Positions 44,339-53,021 of a stretch of 64,000 nucleotides of DNA are shown piece after piece. Every line of letters starts with the position of its first letter. Position 1 is the stretch's first letter. Source of the stretch: Aequorivita todarodis (lineage in GTDB: Bacteria > Bacteroidota > Bacteroidia > Flavobacteriales > Flavobacteriaceae); the NCBI RefSeq assembly GCF_028561335.1, contig NZ_JAQQTG010000018.1:61698-125697 (forward strand). The letters are read 5' to 3'. Both the position numbers and the translations under genes were made by a program. Under the pieces are notes generated by a model. It worked only from the letters and a program-made list of their open reading frames with translations, had not been told where the DNA came from and ran no database searches.

Positions 44339-45550
44339 ATGATAGAGCAAACGGACATTTCCTACGAAAAAACAGTTTTAATTGGATTGATAACAAAATT
44401 TCAGGACGAAGAAAAATCTGAAGAATACCTCGATGAACTGGAATTTCTGGCATACACTGCGGGTGGGGAGGTGCTGAAACGCTTCACCCAAAAAATAGAG
44501 GTGCCCAATCCGAAGACCTTTATTGGCACCGGAAAGTTGGAGGAGGTTAAACAATATGTGGACGCGCACGAAGTGGGGGTTGCCATTTTTGATGACGAAC
44601 TTTCGCCTGCACAACAAAAAAATATTGAAAAGATCCTTCAGTGCAAAATTATAGACCGCACCAACTTAATTCTCGACATTTTCGCACAACGTGCACAAAC
44701 CAGCTACGCCCGAACGCAAGTTGAACTTGCGCAATACCAATATTTACTTCCTCGTCTTGCTGGGATGTGGACCCACCTTGAGCGGCAGCGCGGGGGTATC
44801 GGGATGCGCGGTCCGGGGGAAACGGAGATTGAAACGGACAGGCGGATTGTTCGCGACCGGATTGCTTTGCTGAAGGATAAATTGAAAAAAATTGACCGCC
44901 AAATGGAGGTGCAGCGCGGCAATCGCGGTTCTTTGGTGCGGGTGGCTTTGGTAGGTTACACAAATGTGGGAAAATCTACCTTGATGAACGTGATCAGTAA
45001 AAGCGATGTTTTTGCAGAAGATAAGCTCTTCGCAACGCTCGATACCACCGTTCGGAAAGTGGTTATTGGCAATCTTCCATTTTTACTTACCGATACCGTT
45101 GGTTTCATCAGAAAACTGCCAACCCAGCTCGTAGAATCCTTTAAAAGCACGTTGGACGAGGTTCGCGAAGCAGATTTGTTGCTGCACGTGGTAGATATTA
45201 GCCATCCTTCCTTTGAACATCACATTGATTCGGTGGACAAAATTCTAGAAGAAATAGGCAGTGCGGACAAACCCACAATTATGGTCTTCAACAAAATTGA
45301 CGCTTACGAAGCAGAGGAAATTGAAGAAGACGATTTAATGACCGAAAAAACCAAGGCCCACTACACTTTAGAGGAGTGGAAACAAACTTGGATGGCAAAA
45401 CTGAATGGTGACGCCATTTTTATTTCAGCTTTGAACAAAGAAAACTTCAGTGAGTTCCGAAAGTTGGTTTATGAAAAAGTGAAGGAAATCCACACCACCC
45501 GTTTCCCGTACAACAACTTTCTGTACGATGAATACACGGAGGAAGATTAA
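44339..45550 (+). CDS. hflX: GTPase HflX
   Basis: 403 residues, a ribosome-associated GTPase that splits stalled or stressed 70S ribosomes. The N-terminal HflX domain has FIGTGKLEEVKQYV and VAIFDDELSPAQQKNIE. The glycine-rich link reads GGIGMRGPGETEIETDRR. The G domain has GYTNVGKST (G1), TDTVGFIRKLP (G3) and NKID (G4). Length and order are normal. It is monocistronic, with its own promoter and terminator. Confidence 0.95.
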   Translation: MIEQTDISYEKTVLIGLITKFQDEEKSEEYLDELEFLAYTAGGEVLKRFTQKIEVPNPKTFIGTGKLEEVKQYVDAHEVGVAIFDDELSPAQQKNIEKILQCKIIDRTNLILDIFAQRAQTSYARTQVELAQYQYLLPRLAGMWTHLERQRGGIGMRGPGETEIETDRRIVRDRIALLKDKLKKIDRQMEVQRGNRGSLVRVALVGYTNVGKSTLMNVISKSDVFAEDKLFATLDTTVRKVVIGNLPFLLTDTVGFIRKLPTQLVESFKSTLDEVREADLLLHVVDISHPSFEHHIDSVDKILEEIGSADKPTIMVFNKIDAYEAEEIEEDDLMTEKTKAHYTLEEWKQTWMAKLNGDAIFISALNKENFSEFRKLVYEKVKEIHTTRFPYNNFLYDEYTEED

Positions 45551-45572
45551 AAATTGTTTGTAGTAAGAGTAT

Positions 45573-45610
45573 AAAAAAGCTGCCAAGTAATAAAACCTGA
45601 CAGCTTTTTT
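45573..45610 (+). terminator. Rho-independent terminator after hflX
   Basis: AAAAAAGCTG (45573-45582) pairs with CAGCTTTTTT (45601-45610); CA/TG inside extends the stem with one mismatch. T-run present. It may also serve the convergent minus-strand operon. Confidence 0.8.
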
Positions 45611-45627
45611 ATTTTTGCCTAACTAAC

Positions 45628-45654
45628 GCCTAATGCCTAATGCCTAATGCCTAA
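45628..45654. repeat. Tandem 7-bp repeat GCCTAAT
   Basis: Units at 45628-45634, 45635-45641 and 45642-45648, then GCCTAA at 45649-45654. The last unit covers the stop codon of the DUF3078 gene (45651-45653). Confidence 0.8.
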
Positions 45655-46577
45655 AACCCATAAGTTACGCCAATCCCCAAAGCTTCCCGAATTTGGAAAC
45701 CCTGTACGGCATTGTCGTCATATATTGCTTGAAAGGTAACGTTTGATGTAATGTATTTGTTCACATTCATCACGAGGTTAAAAGTGTAATCAATATCAAC
45801 ATTTTGTGGATCTTCAAGGTAATTTGAATAGAGGTTCAAAATGTTTTCTGCGGAAATATTCGCCATAATATTAAATTTGGCATAGCCTGAAAGGGAAGCT
45901 CCAAATTCAAAACGGCTGCTTTTGTTGGCATCAACCCCGTAGTATTTGTTTTCGTTATAGGCATCCAATGCCCCTGGAATAGCTTCGTTCACAGAGGTAA
46001 AATCCTTATCAACAAGAATAAACTTTGCGGTTGCGGGAGAAACGTTCACATAAAGATTGTCGTTTTTTTTCCAAAGCAAACCAGGGCCAAATTGAATATA
46101 AGCTGGTGAGAGGATATGGGTAGTCTCAGTTCGATACCCTGCATCATCAGGATTAAGGTCTTCATTAAATTCATACCCTTTTGCAAATTGGGTCTTGAAA
46201 TTCAAAAACAATGAGGCATACCAGTTACTTTCCTTTATTTGCCTTCCTAAGATAGAGTTCAGCTCCAAACGGTCATTGGTCTTTCGGGAATATTTATCGT
46301 CTTTGTTTTTGGTAACGCCATATTCGCCAATCAAGCGGTTGTTCCAAGAAATTTTGTCTTGCTTATAGTTGAAATCGTAAGTCAATGAAAGGTTTCCGGA
46401 ATAATTGGAAGTTCCACCACCGGTCCATTCGTGGTTAAATGCGGCTTGGTTGAACAATAACGAAATGTTTCCAGCACGCGTCCAGCCGTTCGGAATAGAA
46501 TCTTTTGGAGTTTCTTCCTGTGAGAAGACGGCCAATGGAGCAGCTAAAAGAACTGCAAGAAGTAAAAGTTTTTTCAT
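45651..46577 (-). CDS. DUF3078 outer-membrane protein
   Basis: 308 residues from the ATG at 46577 (MKKLLLLAVLLAAPLAVFSQ). The longer frame from 46733 would overlap DUF2480 and is rejected. The body fits DUF3078: GWTRAGNISLLFNQAAFNH, NLSLTYDFNYKQDKISWNN, then barrel strands ending in GIGVTYGF. Family members are predicted outer-membrane barrels of unknown role. It lies 112 bp after the DUF2480 gene at the distal end of the SUF region, and could be co-transcribed or independent. Its stop falls in a 7-bp tandem repeat. Confidence 0.8.
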   Translation of the reverse strand: MKKLLLLAVLLAAPLAVFSQEETPKDSIPNGWTRAGNISLLFNQAAFNHEWTGGGTSNYSGNLSLTYDFNYKQDKISWNNRLIGEYGVTKNKDDKYSRKTNDRLELNSILGRQIKESNWYASLFLNFKTQFAKGYEFNEDLNPDDAGYRTETTHILSPAYIQFGPGLLWKKNDNLYVNVSPATAKFILVDKDFTSVNEAIPGALDAYNENKYYGVDANKSSRFEFGASLSGYAKFNIMANISAENILNLYSNYLEDPQNVDIDYTFNLVMNVNKYITSNVTFQAIYDDNAVQGFQIREALGIGVTYGF

Positions 46578-46689
46578 CTTATAAAGAATTTGGTTCTTTG
46601 CAAAAATAAGAACTCTTTTTGGAGGATGGCCAAACAACAAGTAAAATTGGGGTTTTTTTAAGATTGAAAACTGTTTCCAGCGAAACCTG

Positions 46690-47196
46690 CTATCTTTTTT
46701 TATAAAGGGGTACCGAAGAGCAAGCCTCGCCATACATAATGCTTTTTGCTACAGGCTGCAGTTTCTGCGCCAAAAGCACATAAGCGTTCTGCGGAATGGG
46801 TTTGTGGGCACAGCCTTTTATGATTACGGGTTTGTCTGTGTATTCCGAAACATCCAGGTTTTGAAGCAATTCGGCAAAAAGTGTGCTTTCCAGTTCCTCC
46901 AAGCTTCCAACGGTTACTTTTTTTACAAAGGGAGCCAAATGCAGCGACAATAGCAAATACGCCCAACCTGGAACAATGGCATCGGTACTGCAGAAAAGTG
47001 CCACATATTTATCTTGGTACTGGCTCCAATCGTGCTGTTTTGCCTGCTCCCGAAAATCACTTTCGCGCAGCACGATGCCTTCCAGCAACCATTGCGAAAT
47101 ATCAAAAGCAACCCTTTCGCCTTTTGGATAAATATCCTCAAGGTTAAAGGTTACAAGCTTGCTGTTCGCTACACGGTTTATTATTTCTTCGGACAA
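46690..47196 (-). CDS. DUF2480 family protein, SUF-linked
   Basis: 168 residues, soluble. The sequence matches DUF2480 (IINRVANSKLVTFNLEDIYP, DISQWLLEGIVLRESDFRE, FCSTDAIVPGWAYLLLS, VIIKGCAHKPIPQNAYV). The family is nearly confined to Bacteroidota and normally sits beside sufE and the DUF59 gene, as here. Two conserved cysteines (FCSTDAIVP and IKGCAHK) make a role in sulfur or Fe-S handling plausible, but nothing is proved. Confidence 0.85.
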   Translation of the reverse strand: MSEEIINRVANSKLVTFNLEDIYPKGERVAFDISQWLLEGIVLRESDFREQAKQHDWSQYQDKYVALFCSTDAIVPGWAYLLLSLHLAPFVKKVTVGSLEELESTLFAELLQNLDVSEYTDKPVIIKGCAHKPIPQNAYVLLAQKLQPVAKSIMYGEACSSVPLYKKR

Positions 47197-47257
47197 AGGA
47201 AAAAAAAGTTATTGGGTTAATAAGTTACTTAATTGTCCCCTTTAGGGGATTTAGGGG

Positions 47258-47581
47258 CTAAAGCATTCCGAGCTCCAGTTTTGCCTCATCGCTCATGAGC
47301 TCTTGCGACCACGGTGGGTCGAAGGTTATTTCTACTTCGGCGTCCTTTACCATTTTCATGGATTTTACTTTTTCCTCCACTTCCATCGGCAGGCTTTCGG
47401 CTACGGGGCAGTTGGGCGTGGTAAGGGTCATCAATATTTTTACCTCGCGGTCTTCGTTTATAAAAACGTCATAAATAAGTCCGAGCTCGTAGATATCCAC
47501 GGGTATTTCGGGGTCGTAGATGGTTTTTATGACTTCAATTATTTTTTCGCCAAGTTCGGCCATGTTTATATCTGTTTCCAT
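47258..47581 (-). CDS. DUF59/MIP18-family SUF-associated Fe-S assembly protein
   Basis: 107 residues from the ATG at 47581; an earlier in-frame ATG at 47620 would overlap sufE and is less likely. The hallmark motifs are IYDPEIPVDIYELGLIYDV and LTTPNCPVAESLP, the latter with the conserved reactive cysteine, and ITFDPPWSQELMSDEAK. Members (SUF-associated DUF59, MIP18/CIA2-like, SufT) help mature Fe-S proteins. It starts 4 bp after the sufE stop, so coupling is likely. Confidence 0.9.
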   Translation of the reverse strand: METDINMAELGEKIIEVIKTIYDPEIPVDIYELGLIYDVFINEDREVKILMTLTTPNCPVAESLPMEVEEKVKSMKMVKDAEVEITFDPPWSQELMSDEAKLELGML

Positions 47582-47585
47582 TGTA

Positions 47586-48011
47586 TTAATTTTTAAGTTG
47601 TGTTTGGTATGCCAAGGCATACATTTTCATCTGTTTTATCATAGATACCAACCCATTTGCGCGGGTAGGTGAAAGATGTTCCTTTAAGCCTATTTCGTCA
47701 ATAAAGTCGGTGTTTGCATCCAGAATTGCCTGCGGTTTTTGGTTCGAAAAAACACGCACCAAAACCGCGATTATTCCCTTGGTAATGATGGCGTCGCTAT
47801 CTGCGGTGAAAATTATTTTTCCATCCTTCATTTCTGAATGTAGCCACACCTTGCTCTGGCAGCCCTTTATCAGCTTGTCGTCGGTCTTTAAATTTTCGTC
47901 AATCAACGGAAGGGATTTGCCGAGTTCTATCATGTATTCGTAGCGCTGCATCCAGTCTTCAAACATGGAAAACTCATCGATCAATTCTTCCTGTATTGCT
48001 TCAATCGTCAT
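47586..48011 (-). CDS. sufE: Cysteine desulfuration protein SufE
   Basis: 141 residues from the ATG at 48011 (MTIEAIQEELIDEF); a longer frame reaching 48173 overlaps the META gene and is rejected. SufE takes the persulfide sulfur from SufS and passes it to SufBCD. The acceptor cysteine is in KGCQSKVWL near residue 51. EFSMFEDWMQRYEYMIELGK and LSPTRANGLVSMI are standard family segments. It lies 11 bp after the META lipoprotein stop within the suf operon. Confidence 0.93.
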   Translation of the reverse strand: MTIEAIQEELIDEFSMFEDWMQRYEYMIELGKSLPLIDENLKTDDKLIKGCQSKVWLHSEMKDGKIIFTADSDAIITKGIIAVLVRVFSNQKPQAILDANTDFIDEIGLKEHLSPTRANGLVSMIKQMKMYALAYQTQLKN

Positions 48012-48022
48012 AATTTGTTCAA

Positions 48023-48460
48023 TTATTTTTCGTCTTTCTTCGCACTTAACAGTACACTGCGGTCTGTTTTTGAATACAGTGTAAGTGTATTGTTTTCCAA
48101 TGCATAGGAACCGGTATTGTTTAGGGCGTCCAAAAAGTCCCGCTCGGTTTTCATAATGTTTTTGTCCATACACATCTTTTCGCTCACCGCGAGTTGGCCG
48201 AAGTTAATTGTATAGAGATCAATGGTATAGTTGCCAAACACCGAATTGCAGCCCGTTGTGCCACGGAAGGAATTGTCCAAAGCCGACAATGTAAAGGTAG
48301 GATTCGTGGTATTTACCAATTTCTTTCCGTTAAGTGCGGTTACCGTATAACTGCCCGTAAGCTGGACACTTCCGGCAACGTCGATTACTTTTTTGGTTTC
48401 GTCGCAACCCGTAACGATTACGGCAAACAGGATTAGTGATAATGTGGCGAGTGTTTTCAT
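48023..48460 (-). CDS. META-domain lipoprotein in the suf operon
   Basis: 145 residues. The leader ends in VIVTGC, so it is a lipoprotein. Residues 35-140 match the META/HslJ fold: LTGSYTVTALNGKKL, FTLSALDNSFRGTTGCNSVFGNY split over two strands, and LAVSEKMCMD. HslJ-like proteins are linked to novobiocin resistance and heat shock in E. coli, but the function is unclear. Its place between sufS and sufE is unusual. A link with Fe-S or oxidative stress is only inferred from location. Confidence 0.8.
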   Translation of the reverse strand: MKTLATLSLILFAVIVTGCDETKKVIDVAGSVQLTGSYTVTALNGKKLVNTTNPTFTLSALDNSFRGTTGCNSVFGNYTIDLYTINFGQLAVSEKMCMDKNIMKTERDFLDALNNTGSYALENNTLTLYSKTDRSVLLSAKKDEK

Positions 48461-48550
48461 AATTTATTGTTTCAAGTTTCAGGTTACAAGTTTCAAGTTT
48501 TTGGGACTATACTTTGAGTTTTTGGAATTTGGTTTTTGAAATTTGGAATT

Positions 48551-49768
48551 TTATTCCAACATCATTTTCGCCTTTTTCACGGCGTTAACCAAGGCATCCA
48601 CTTCTTCCAGCGTATTGTAAAATGCGAAGGAAGCGCGCACGGTTCCGGGTATTTTATAAAAATCCATAATGGGCTGGGCGCAATGGTGGCCGGTGCGCAC
48701 GGCAATGCCCAATTTGTCGACAATCGTTCCAATATCGTACGGATGGATGCCCTCAATATTGAAAGAAACTACCGAGGTTTTATCAGGCCCCGTGCCGTAG
48801 ATTTTTAAACCTTCAATTTCCAAAAGTTTCTCAGTGGCGTATTTCAAGAGTTCGGTTTCGTGGGCTTCGATCGCGTCGAAACCTATCCGGTTCAAATAAT
48901 CTATTGCGGCTCCAAAAGCAATACCGCCGCAGATATTGGGGGTTCCCGCCTCAAATTTATGCGGCAGTCCGGCATAGGTGGTTTTTTCAAAAGTAACTTC
49001 GGCAATCATCTCGCCGCCGCCTTGGTAGGGTGCGAGTTTGTTGCCCCATTCCTCTTTCATATAAAGAATCCCCACGCCCGTGGGCCCGCACATTTTGTGA
49101 GCCGAGGTTACGTAGAAATCTACATCCAATTTTTGGAGATCGGGCTTTATATGCGAACAGGATTGGGCGCCGTCGATAAGTACGGACGCTCCAAATTCGT
49201 GCGCTTTTTCAATAATTTTTTCGATGGGGTTGATAGTGCCCAGGGCGTTTGAAATATGGTTTACGAAAACCAGTTTCGTTTTTTGGGAAAGCAATTTTTC
49301 ATATTCCGAAAAAACCAAAACGCCTTCCTCGTTCATTGGAATCACTTTCAAAATGGCACCCGTTTTTTCGCAGAGCATTTGCCACGGCACGATATTGCTG
49401 TGGTGTTCCATTGCCGAAACGATAATTTCATCGCCTTTTTTTAGAATTTCAGAAAAACCATTTGCCACCAGATTTATTCCGTGGGTGGTACCCGCTGTAA
49501 AAATGATTTCGTAGGCTTCCTTCGCATTAAAATGGGTTTGTATTTTTTTGCGAGCCGCCTCATAGGCATCGGTAGCTTCCTGCGAAAGGGTGTGCACGCC
49601 GCGATGGATGTTTGCGTTGTAACGGCTGTAATAATCCACAATGGCATCAATTACCTGTTGCGGCTTTTGCGAAGTGGCCGCATTGTCCAAATACACCAGC
49701 GGATAGCCGTTTACCTTTCGGGAAAGGATGGGGAAATCGTTGCGGATTTTCTGGAGGTTGAAGGACAT
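48551..49768 (-). CDS. sufS: Cysteine desulfurase SufS
   Basis: 405 residues, a PLP enzyme mobilising sulfur from cysteine as an enzyme-bound persulfide. AMEHHSNIVPWQ, DGAQSCSHIKPD, the PLP lysine in SAHKMCGPTG and the active-site cysteine in VRTGHHCAQPIMDFY are all present. SufE is encoded downstream. Its start codon lies 1 bp from the stop of the inserted restriction endonuclease gene, so its ribosome-binding site is inside the endonuclease frame. Confidence 0.95.
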   Translation of the reverse strand: MSFNLQKIRNDFPILSRKVNGYPLVYLDNAATSQKPQQVIDAIVDYYSRYNANIHRGVHTLSQEATDAYEAARKKIQTHFNAKEAYEIIFTAGTTHGINLVANGFSEILKKGDEIIVSAMEHHSNIVPWQMLCEKTGAILKVIPMNEEGVLVFSEYEKLLSQKTKLVFVNHISNALGTINPIEKIIEKAHEFGASVLIDGAQSCSHIKPDLQKLDVDFYVTSAHKMCGPTGVGILYMKEEWGNKLAPYQGGGEMIAEVTFEKTTYAGLPHKFEAGTPNICGGIAFGAAIDYLNRIGFDAIEAHETELLKYATEKLLEIEGLKIYGTGPDKTSVVSFNIEGIHPYDIGTIVDKLGIAVRTGHHCAQPIMDFYKIPGTVRASFAFYNTLEEVDALVNAVKKAKMMLE

Positions 49769-49769
49769 A

Positions 49770-50351
49770 TCAAAAATTAAATTTGATGGTTACACCGTCT
49801 TTTTTCTTGCTGTAATAAATAATGTGCTGTTCAATAGTTTCGGAAAGGGAGGCCTTGACTTTATAAGTGTCCGGTTTAATGCTTACGGGAGTGTTTCCTA
49901 TAAACCCATCGATTCCTCTTGACTCTTCTTTTGGGGTGGCCAATCTGTAATTTTGGCCTTTAATAAAAGCTATTTTATGTAAAATTGCCTCTTGGAATTT
50001 CAAGCCAGTAAATGTTTTCAAAATTACTAAATCGGTTACCCAGGCTTCGACCATTTTTTTGTCAATTTTTTGAATGGCGTCTTTTAATCGCTCAATCATC
50101 GGAAAAATTTTGTCAACAGCATTTTCAATAGCTTTCGGGTGTTTTTTAAGATACCATTCTTTCCATTCATTTAACGATTTTCCTTCAAACTCAACTATAA
50201 GGTCGGATAATTGGCCCACCACTTTTGGACGGGTGCCTTGGGCATTTTGATTGGCGAGGTTTATGATCTGGGTCGTATATTTGGGATAATCTGAAATTTC
50301 ATCGGTTAAAATTTCTTGAATTTCGGCGTTTTTAAGTTTAATCTTTGTCAT
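49770..50351 (-). CDS. Type II restriction endonuclease, MjaI-like
   Basis: 193 residues. The C-terminal half (about 120-170) has WVTDLVILKTFTGLKFQEAIL, then SRGIDGFIGNTPVSIKP with TYK following, which looks like the catalytic strand of the MjaI-type family, a divergent PD-(D/E)xK nuclease. In MjaI the target is CTAG; whether this protein shares it is not known. Its ATG overlaps the methyltransferase stop by 4 bp (ATGA type), and its stop is 1 bp from the sufS start. The gene is complete. Confidence 0.7.
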   Translation of the reverse strand: MTKIKLKNAEIQEILTDEISDYPKYTTQIINLANQNAQGTRPKVVGQLSDLIVEFEGKSLNEWKEWYLKKHPKAIENAVDKIFPMIERLKDAIQKIDKKMVEAWVTDLVILKTFTGLKFQEAILHKIAFIKGQNYRLATPKEESRGIDGFIGNTPVSIKPDTYKVKASLSETIEQHIIYYSKKKDGVTIKFNF

Positions 50352-51622
50352 TGCGATTGTTCGGTATATGCAAGAAACTTTTCCTTGAATTTATAATCGA
50401 AAGAGGTGTCAATATCCACATAGCCTTTTTTTATAAGGTGTGCATTGATAAACGTTTTGTTCTTTAAATACAGATAGCAATATAAATTGTTATTCGCGTC
50501 GTGCTTTATTGCGTCAAATTTTAAATAGACCTGCTGGTTTTTGGTTTTTTCCTCTAAAAATTTAGCGGCTTTCCCATTAACTTTTTTATCTTCTTTTACC
50601 CCAATAAGCCTTACTGTTAAATCGTTGTTGAGTTTTACAATTTCCGGGCTCACAATTTCCTTTACGGAATAATACTGCTCCCTTTTTTTGGATGCGTTAT
50701 CTATTTTTGAACCGAACTGTAGTTTTTTTGGATCTACTTTTTTGTCTAAATTATGGTAGTCTTTAAAAACATAGGGTAATTTTTCAATTTCTGTCTCAAA
50801 ATCTTTATTGGTTCTATGGATGATATGCTCAAGACTGCAGTTATCATTTTTCTGTAATTTTTCTGTTGCAAAAGGAATGAAATCTTTGTTTATTTCAAAT
50901 CCAACTGAATTTCTGCCGAGATTCTTTGCGGCAAGAGATGTTGTGCCACTTCCTAAAAAGGGGTCTAATATAGTTTCGTTTTTAAACGAGAACATTTTTA
51001 TAAGTCTTTTAGGTAACTCTTCGGGAAACATCGCTATATGCCCGTCCTGTCTGGCACCACCAAAATTCCAATGGCCAGAAAAATACTCTTTCCACTCTTC
51101 TTTGGTCATTTTGGATTCTTCCTTTGTTTTTTTGTCTATTTTTTTTGGTGTCCCAAGTTTTTTGAAAAGCAAGATAAACTCATAATCTATTGATAAAATA
51201 CCGTTCCGTGGGTTTGGGTAGCTTCCCATGAGTGAGGCTCCTCCCGTGGTGTTGGTGGTGGTCTGTTTTTGCCAAATTATGGCACCCATATAATCAAAGC
51301 CGATACTCTCACAAAATTTTATAATTTCCGTCCGAATGGGAATAACCTTATATCTGCCGTAATAAACCGCTCTTGCAAACTGATCGCCAATATTTATACA
51401 GAGTTTACAACCGTTTTCCAGGACTCGGTAACATTCCTTCCAAACTAAATTCAGATTATTTATATAATCTTCATAAGATTGATGATAACCAATCTGGTTC
51501 TGAATACCATAATCTTTAAGCTGCCAATACGGAGGGGAAGTAATGGCCAATTGCACAGCCCCGTCTTTTAAAAGACTCATGTCTCTACTATCTCCATTTA
51601 TTATTTTATGTGTGGTATCCAT
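50348..51622 (-). CDS. DNA methyltransferase (beta class) with SNase-like tail
   Basis: 424 residues from the ATG at 51622; an earlier ATG at 51661 would overlap sufD. Motif IV TSPPYW is near 28-33 and motif I DPFLGSGTT at 220-228, the permuted beta order typical of N4-cytosine or N6-adenine enzymes. SPPY favours N4-cytosine. Residues about 334-422 (VRLIGV, VYLKFD, YCYLYLKN, FINAHLIKKGYVDID) resemble a staphylococcal-nuclease-like OB fold. Arg338 sits where a catalytic Arg would be, but the Asp/Glu and second Arg positions are not kept, so the tail is probably non-catalytic and may bind DNA. It overlaps its endonuclease by 4 bp. Confidence 0.85.
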   Translation of the reverse strand: MDTTHKIINGDSRDMSLLKDGAVQLAITSPPYWQLKDYGIQNQIGYHQSYEDYINNLNLVWKECYRVLENGCKLCINIGDQFARAVYYGRYKVIPIRTEIIKFCESIGFDYMGAIIWQKQTTTNTTGGASLMGSYPNPRNGILSIDYEFILLFKKLGTPKKIDKKTKEESKMTKEEWKEYFSGHWNFGGARQDGHIAMFPEELPKRLIKMFSFKNETILDPFLGSGTTSLAAKNLGRNSVGFEINKDFIPFATEKLQKNDNCSLEHIIHRTNKDFETEIEKLPYVFKDYHNLDKKVDPKKLQFGSKIDNASKKREQYYSVKEIVSPEIVKLNNDLTVRLIGVKEDKKVNGKAAKFLEEKTKNQQVYLKFDAIKHDANNNLYCYLYLKNKTFINAHLIKKGYVDIDTSFDYKFKEKFLAYTEQSQ

Positions 51623-51632
51623 TTGATAAAAT

Positions 51633-52946
51633 TTACAGCTCAAACCCCAAACTAACCCCAATTTTATTGGCTATAAGCTTGTTGATCCGCATTTTAAGTT
51701 CGGGAATTTTTACGCTTTCCAAAACGGTGTTCGCGAAGGCGTACATTAACAAAGCGCGTGATTCTTTCAATCCAATGCCGCGGCTTCGCAGATAAAACAA
51801 GGCATCTTCGTCAAACTGGCCTATGGTGCAACCGTGCGAGCATTTTACGTCATCGGCAAAAATCTCCAATTGGGGCTTGGCGTTTATCGTGGCTTTGTCA
51901 TCAATCAAAATATTGTTGTTTTGTTGAAAAGCGTCTGTTTTTTGGGCATCTTTTTCAACAACTATTTTTCCGTTGAAAACGCCCGTGGAAGATTCCGCAA
52001 ATAGCCCTTTATAATCTTGGTGGCTTTCGCAGTTTGGCGCAATGTGGTGTACCAAAGTGTTGTGGTCCACATGCTGCTTGCCTTCTAAAATCGTAATACC
52101 TTTCAGCGTTGAATCGCAGTTTTCGCCTTTTTGGTAAAAGTTGAGGTTGTTGCGGACCAAATTGCCGCCAAAGGCAAACGTATGCACGCGGCAAACTGTA
52201 TCGCGCTCTTGCGAAATATAGGTGTTATCAATCAAAGAAGCGGTTGCTTCGTCGTTCTGGATTTTATAATAATCTACAAAAGCGCGCTTTTCGGCAAAAA
52301 TCTCTGTTACTGAATTGGTCAAAACCTCATTGCCGGAAAGGCTTTGGTGGCGTTCAATAATTTGAACGTGCGCATTTTCGCCCACCACAATTAAATTTCG
52401 TGGTTGCAGAAACATTGCAGCTTCATTTCCCGTGGAAAAATTGATGATTTCAATAGGCTTTTCAACTTCTTTGTGCGCAGGAATATTGATATAGGCCCCT
52501 TCTTTGGTAAAAGCGGTATTGAGCGAAGTCAGACTGTCGCTCTTCGCCACTTTGTTGAAATAGGCCTCAATCACAGGTTTGTATTTGCTTTTGTTCAACG
52601 CGGCGGACATCAAACAAACGTCCAGCGTGTCGTGCGTAGTTTCTGAAAGGAAGGAACTGTAAACGCCGTCCACAAAAACCAATTTGTAGGTATCTATTTC
52701 GTGCAGGAAATACTTGCGTACATTTTTAAGCTCTACGTTCCGTTCTTTATTTGAATAGACGGTGTAATCGGGTTTCAACAGTGAATTGAGGGAGGTATAT
52801 TTCCAAGCCTCTTCTTTTTTTGTTGGGAATCCTTTTTCCTCAAAAATTTTAATGGCGTTGTTCCGCACATCGTGCAATGGCGAATCGAACTCCAAATAAT
52901 CTTCGAGGGCGATGTATGATGATAATAATTTGTCTTTAAAACTCAT
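51633..52946 (-). CDS. sufD: Fe-S cluster assembly protein SufD
   Basis: 437 residues from the ATG at 52946 (MSFKDKLLSSYIALEDYLE); a seven-residue upstream extension is possible but its start has no better support. SufD forms the scaffold complex with SufB and SufC. The beta-helix core includes EAWKYTSLNSLLK, HNTLVHHIAPNCESHQDYKG, SSTGVFNGKIVVEKDAQKT, and QLEIFADDVKCSHGCTIGQF with the conserved Cys/His. The gene ends 10 bp before the inserted methyltransferase start. Confidence 0.93.
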   Translation of the reverse strand: MSFKDKLLSSYIALEDYLEFDSPLHDVRNNAIKIFEEKGFPTKKEEAWKYTSLNSLLKPDYTVYSNKERNVELKNVRKYFLHEIDTYKLVFVDGVYSSFLSETTHDTLDVCLMSAALNKSKYKPVIEAYFNKVAKSDSLTSLNTAFTKEGAYINIPAHKEVEKPIEIINFSTGNEAAMFLQPRNLIVVGENAHVQIIERHQSLSGNEVLTNSVTEIFAEKRAFVDYYKIQNDEATASLIDNTYISQERDTVCRVHTFAFGGNLVRNNLNFYQKGENCDSTLKGITILEGKQHVDHNTLVHHIAPNCESHQDYKGLFAESSTGVFNGKIVVEKDAQKTDAFQQNNNILIDDKATINAKPQLEIFADDVKCSHGCTIGQFDEDALFYLRSRGIGLKESRALLMYAFANTVLESVKIPELKMRINKLIANKIGVSLGFEL

Positions 52947-52953
52947 TTCTTTT

Positions 52954-53005
52954 AATTCAAGATTCAAGGTTTAAAATTCAAGGTCCTTATTTTGAATCTT
53001 GAATT
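52954..53005. repeat. TTCAAGATTCAAGG repeat, palindromic copy between sufC and sufD
   Basis: AATTCAAGATTCAA (52954-52967) and TTGAATCTTGAATT (52992-53005) are perfect 14-bp arms. Bases 52954-52982 are identical over 29 nt to the complement of 56124-56152, next to the four-helix-bundle gene. Similar degenerate copies lie around 48471-48545 and 55682-55735. Confidence 0.75.
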
Positions 53006-53021
53006 TTAAATTTTGAATAGT

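Noticed and set aside
47582..48173. Long starts for the DUF59 and SufE genes
   Set aside because: The extensions overlap the upstream genes and lack conserved sequence; the internal ATGs match family N-termini.
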